Shown: positions 59,260 through 64,000 of the stretch, one piece after another
Numbering within the stretch: the first letter of the stretch is position 1
Layout: each line of letters starts with the position of its first letter
Origin: Symbiodinium natans
Taxonomy: Eukaryota > Sar > Dinophyceae > Suessiales > Symbiodiniaceae
Length of the DNA stretch: 64,000 bases
Reading direction: 5' to 3'
Assembly: GCA_905221605.1 (NCBI GenBank)
Contig: CAJNDS010000136.1
Coordinates: 1-64,000 of the forward strand
Notes under the pieces: generated by a model
Told to the model about the DNA's origin: nothing
What the model saw: the letters and a program-made list of their open reading frames with translations, nothing else
The model's database searches: none
Translations under genes and position numbers: made by a program

Positions 59260-62200
59260 TCACCAGGGGCCAAACTGTTGCTGCCTGGGCTTGGCAGCCT
59301 TCGTGGAAGCTTGGAGAGCCTTCTCGCCCTGCGATTTCAAGGCAGCCTGCGCGGCAGCGAGGCGAGCAATGGGCACACGGAAGGGCGAGCACGAGACGTA
59401 GTCCAAGCCCGTCTTCTCGCAGAACTCAATGGAAGCTGGATCACCGCCGTGCTCGCCGCAGATGCCCATCTTCATGCCAGCGCGCTTTCCGCGGCCCCGC
59501 TCCACCGCAATCTTGATCAGCTCGCCAACGCCCTCCTGGTCCAGGCTCACGAATGGGTCCGTTTCCACGATGCCTGCGAAAGCGTTTACATATGACGTTT
59601 GCAACAACCGTATCGCTAATGTCTCTTCCTTCTCGTAGGCCACTGCCCGGTGCTACTCTTAAAGTATAAGGATATAAGGCCCTCTGCCACTCTGAAAGAA
59701 ACTGTTTGTTAATCATGTCCCACCTTTCGCTTTGTACTCAGGCAGGAAGGACCCGGCATCATCACGACTCAAGCCATACGTGGTCTGGGTCAGATCATTG
59801 GTGCCAAAACTGAAGAACTCCGCTTGCTCTGCCAATTTGCCAGCCTGCAGTGCTGCGCGGGGCAGCTCCACCATGGTTCCGACGTGATACCTGAAGTTCA
59901 CGCCCTGCTCCTTCTGCACCTGCTTGGCAGTGTCTTCGATGACCTTCTTCAGCTGCACCAGCTCCTCCAGAGTGGAGACCAGGGGCACCATGACCTCGGC
60001 CACCGGGGTCTTCTTGGCGCTGCGCCCGACCTCCGCGGCCGCCTCGAAGATGGCCCGAGCTTGCATTTCGCAGATCTCCGGATACGTGATGGCCAGGCGG
60101 CAGCCTCTGTGCCCGAGCATGGGGTTGGCCTCTTGCAGCTCGCTCGCGCGCCGGCGCACGCGATCCAAAGGCACCCCGGCTGCTTTTGCCACAAGGCCCA
60201 TCTCGGCTTCGGTGTGCGGGATGAACCTTAGCTCAACGACATCACTAGTGCACACACAGGGTGGCTTATGAAGCTTTCAAAGGCGGGCTTGCGCTTACAC
60301 AGTGCCAGTGCCCAGGGATGATGTGTGAAGACTGAGGAGCTCATGCAAGGGAGGGTCCAGCAAACGGACCGTCACCGGAAGGCCGTCCATAATCTTGAAG
60401 AGCTCGGTGATGTCTTCGCGCTGCATCGCCAGGAGCTTGTTCAAAGCCGACTGTCGCTCCGCCTTGTCCGCGGCCAAGATCATCTGCCGCATGGCCTCAG
60501 ACAGCATTCTGCGAGTCTACACAGGAGCGACAAAAGCAGCGAAAGAATCAGCAGCGCAAGCCAGCGCAGCACGACGGAACTGGCAGCCCAGGTGCCACGA
60601 TCCGGCCCCCCTCGAAGAACATGTGCTCCGTGCGCACGAGCCCAATCCCTTCGCACCCGAACTCCTTGGCCTCGCGTTTGATTCAGGTTGCAGGGAAACA
60701 CCGGGGCAGTGGCGCCGAGGTGCCTAGAGGCCTGTAAATTCCGAAAAAGGGGTGAGAGATGGTATGGGATGACGGAAGCTTTTCCACCTCAGATCCCCTT
60801 CGGCCTGCCGCGCGTCTGTCGGCGTTTCGGCATTGGCCCTGACCTGCATGGTGCGGAACTCGTCTGCCCAGGCCATGATGGTGCCGAAGGAGCCGGAAAG
60901 CTGCGGCGGCACCGTGGGGACTTCTCCAAGCATCACCTCTCCCGTGACGCCGTCAATGGTGACCAGCTGGCCCTCCTTGACGACCACGTCGCCCACCTCG
61001 AAGGAGGCCGAGGCGTAGTTGACCTTCACCTCCCCGGCGCCTGCCACGCAAGGTCTGCCCATGCCGCGCGCCACCACGGCTGCGTGGCTGGTCATGCCGC
61101 CGCGAGTTGTCCTCGAGCTGTTGGCACAATGACTTTCCCTGCTGATTCCGCTTTATCTAGAGCAAATCGTGTCCATCAAGAGAGAAGGTCATGTCTGATG
61201 CAGGCCAGGAGTCAAAACGCCCTCTGCCGCATGCAGTCCATGGATGTCGTCTGGGCTCGTTTCGACCCGCACCAAGATCACCTTCTCTCCGTTCTCCGAG
61301 CGAGTCACCGCCTCGTCGGCCGTGAAAACCACCTTGCCGGCAGCCGCCCCTGGCGAAGCTGGCAGGCCCTTGGCAATGACGGTCTTCTTGGCCTTGCGGT
61401 CCAGCTCTTCTTTCTGTTTGCTTGGGTGAAGTGCCACGATGCCCATGGTTCTGGTTTTTGGGTGGCTAGGGGTTTAGTCTAGGCGGTTGAGGGGTTTCGC
61501 GGTCTGAGTCCCACGATTGTGTCAGGTCTTCGCCTGCAGGTTCCGGCCCTTCGGGATGCTTTGGGGATGCTTTGGGGCATCCATCAGTGGATCCACCAGT
61601 GCCTTGGGGTCCAGCGTGGGGTGAAGGAGCTGGTCGATGAGATCCGGCTTCAGGCGCATGAGAGCCTGCGACTTGCTGATCAGCCCTTCGGCGGCCATGT
61701 CCACCGCAATCTGCAAGGCTGCGTGGGCCGTCCGCTTCCCCGTGCGGGTCTGGAGCATGTACAGCTTGCCTCGCGAACTTCAGGAACCAACTCTGTGAGG
61801 GAAACCGGAAACAGCTCGGGATCCTGCCTTGCTGGATGGTGAACCTCAGCTGCAACAACGTGCGTCCACCTTACCACTACGCACAGCAGATGCTCCACCT
61901 TCGCTCAACTTGACCAAAATTTGCTCAGAGCCGAGAAGCTCGATGTCCTGCATGTCCGTGTAATGGTTCTCCAGCTGGTGGCGCACCTTCTCCAACTCTT
62001 GGAATATGCTCGGCATCACCTCCTCCAGCGATGGCAAGTCGCTGCCGTGCGACTTGCGAGCTTTGATCGTCAGCTCCTGGGGCGTCCGGATGCCCGCCAC
62101 GACATCCTCTCACGGGAAGGCCCCGGTCTCACGGGGGCAAGCACGGGCAAGCACGGGGAAGGCATGCGCGGAGGGCCCGGGCCTCGCCCTGAGCATTCAC

Positions 62201-63950
62201 CAGGAACTCTCCATAGAAATCCTCCAAGGCGATGCTATAACAAGCTTTCAGAGACACAGCGCTTCACGTGCTTCACTCGCTCAATCTCGCTTGACAACTA
62301 ACTACACCAACCCCCGAAAGGCCTTGGCACCGTTGGAGGGGTTGCGCGTGAAGGCGACTCCCGTGGCGCAGTCGTTGCCCATGTTGCCAAAGACCATCGC
62401 CTGAACGTTCCCAGGATGACGCGAAGCCGCTCGCCCTCTGAAGTGAGAAGCACGCGGCCTGAACGTTCACAGCCGTGCCCCACTCCTGACAGCAATCTGG
62501 CCCTGGGAGGGGCTGCGAAAGAAGCGCAAACCTCTCAAGGGCTCCTCGGGGATGTCGTGCAGCTTCCGGTAGGTCTTGGCCCTCTGGTTCATCCAGGAGC
62601 CAAAGACGGCGCCCACGGCACCCCAGAGTTGCTGATGCGGCTCCTAGCCGGTCAAACTCTCGCAAGCATTTCGCGACATTCCGTGTCTTGCAAGCGGACC
62701 TAATGGACGTCTGCTTCATCGGACTTGGCATGTCAACTTGCTGCATCGATCGTGTTGAGGGCCCCCTGTCCGCTCTCTCCTCGGGGAACTCCTCCCCGAG
62801 CTCCAAGTAGACACAGGCCTTAACACGATCACCGCGTGATCCAGAAACTTTGGAGTCACACAGCACAGCGCAAGGCCTTGTAGTTTTTGACCAACTGCTC
62901 CAGGTCTTCTGGCAGGAGCTCGTGATCTTGCTTCACCTCAGTTCCACCCAAGCTCACCTCCGACATCTAAAGCCTGCGCGCGTGTTTGCATGTGCGCGCG
63001 AGAGTTCTTCATAGTTCTTCCGAGCGACGCCTCGCTTGGCCTTGGCCCTCTCCAGAAGCTTCTCAAAATTGCCAAGCTCGATACCGAGCACCACATCTCA
63101 GGGACCCATACTCAGAGGAAACAGAACGCTCATTTCTTCAACATGCAGCACTGATCAGCACTGGCATGAACACCGGAAGTGGCACTGCCCTCCTGAGTAC
63201 ATCTGGACGAAGCGCCGGTAGCTGTCGAATGCAAAGCGCCGGTCTCCCGACTGCTTGGCCAGCGCCTGCATCGCTCTTCCGGGAATAAGCTGAGCCCCGT
63301 TTCCGAAAGAAAGCTCCCTTGTTCTGCCTTTTTCGCTAGCTACTTTTCCCCGCCTCCACAGTCGTGTTGTTCAGGCCGAGGTTAAGCACCTGGAGAAGTG
63401 CTGCTGGACAAACGGCTCCGCTGCTGGTCCACAAGCCTACTAAGCCGCCAAGCCACGGTGTCCATCATGCCAGGCATGGAGGCCCGAGCACCAGAGCGGA
63501 CGGAAACCAGCAGGGGATTCGTGGCGTCCCCGAATTTCCGCCCGGTCCTGCGGTCGCGTGAGTGCGCACGCGTGCGCTTGGGCCATCGGGGAGTGCTGAA
63601 GCATGCTCAAGCCTTCTCCGGCCTTGTCTCAACCAGAGCTAATGCCTTCGACACCTGCTCCTTGAGTTCTGCAGGATACTGACCTCGATCGCTGCTCAGT
63701 GTCTCTCGTCTTCTCTATGCTAACCCGATGTGCACCCTGCCTTTCCCTACCGCTTCTCTGGCTGAACGCCGTCGCTTCTGCTCTTCTCGATGAGTTTACA
63801 GTCAAGGCACAGCCATTCTGGTAGTAGTGCGTGCAGACCTTCGACACGATAGAGCACTCCCACTTCAAATGCAAGCTGAGACCAAGCTCCCTTGGCGGCC
63901 TCCGTGGTCAGGGTGAAGCCAGGCGGAACAGGAAGCCCAATGGAGGCCAT
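59260..63950 (-). CDS. PPDK: Pyruvate phosphate dikinase, copy 5 (exons 3-24; 5' end beyond window)
   Basis: Exons 3 (ending at 63950) to 24 (stop at 59260) are present and open; exons 1-2 lie past the right edge. The protein matches the other copies except YPAEL in place of YPADL in exon 5. Introns 19-20 match copy 4, intron 5 matches copies 1 and 2, and several introns (12, and those flanking exons 8-10) have private changes. DNA from 63951 to 64000 is intron 2 sequence as in copies 1-3. Confidence 0.95.
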
Positions 63951-64000
63951 CTGGCGCAGCAGGGGCTGGCTGCGACAGTTTTGGGACGCGTGGTTACCGT

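Overview
The window looks like nuclear DNA of a dinoflagellate, probably Symbiodiniaceae or a relative (inference). The evidence is: (i) intron donors that are mostly GC or GA rather than GT, with AG acceptors nearly always followed by G; (ii) a unidirectional tandem array of nearly identical multi-intron genes; (iii) plant/dinoflagellate-type TTTAGGG telomere-like repeats spread through introns and spacers; (iv) a secreted protein built from PAN/Apple domains and a Cys-rich GExCYxxVxWAM repeat that I associate with dinoflagellate proteomes. Every gene I can support lies on the minus strand.

Region 1 (1-15309): one large gene, read right to left and running off the left edge. It encodes a secreted modular protein: signal peptide, Cys-rich repeat, two PAN/Apple domains, second Cys-rich repeat, poly-Thr linker, a small Cys domain, a complete Asl1-like/GH128 glycoside hydrolase module (PF11790 type), a Pro/Thr linker and further Cys-rich repeats. 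Eighteen exons were placed by reading frame, phase and family motifs. Its introns consist largely of TTTAGGG/CCCTAAA, TTTGGGG, TGTAGGG and other short tandem repeats, plus small inverted-repeat elements and a 1.2-kb Mutator-like element with a 9-bp target duplication.

Region 2 (15310-29530): about 14 kb in which I recognise no gene. It has scattered CCCTAAA/TTTAGGG tracts, a direct duplication of about 360 bp (22.8 and 25.5 kb) and diverged local repeats.

Region 3 (29531-64000): five head-to-tail copies of pyruvate phosphate dikinase (PPDK), the last cut by the right edge. Copy 1 could be resolved into 24 exons (2721 nt, 906 residues, in frame throughout), including a 17-nt microexon. Donors are 14 GC, 5 GA and 4 GT. 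The encoded proteins are almost identical; introns differ and show conflicting patterns of sharing, consistent with gene conversion or unequal exchange. Copy 1 carries a 164-bp inverted-repeat element. Copy 2 carries a 4.2-kb insertion (microsatellite, decayed LINE reverse transcriptase, telomere-like tracts, 50-60-bp minisatellite) in intron 18 and a 717-bp element that shifts the exon-7 splice acceptor, so copy 2 may not make a full protein. Spacers of about 0.72 kb separate the copies and contain a degenerate 50-bp minisatellite.

PPDK interconverts pyruvate + ATP + phosphate with PEP + AMP + PPi. The GH128 protein would act outside the cell on beta-1,3-glucan-like polymers. No functional link between the two is visible beyond shared strand and genome style.
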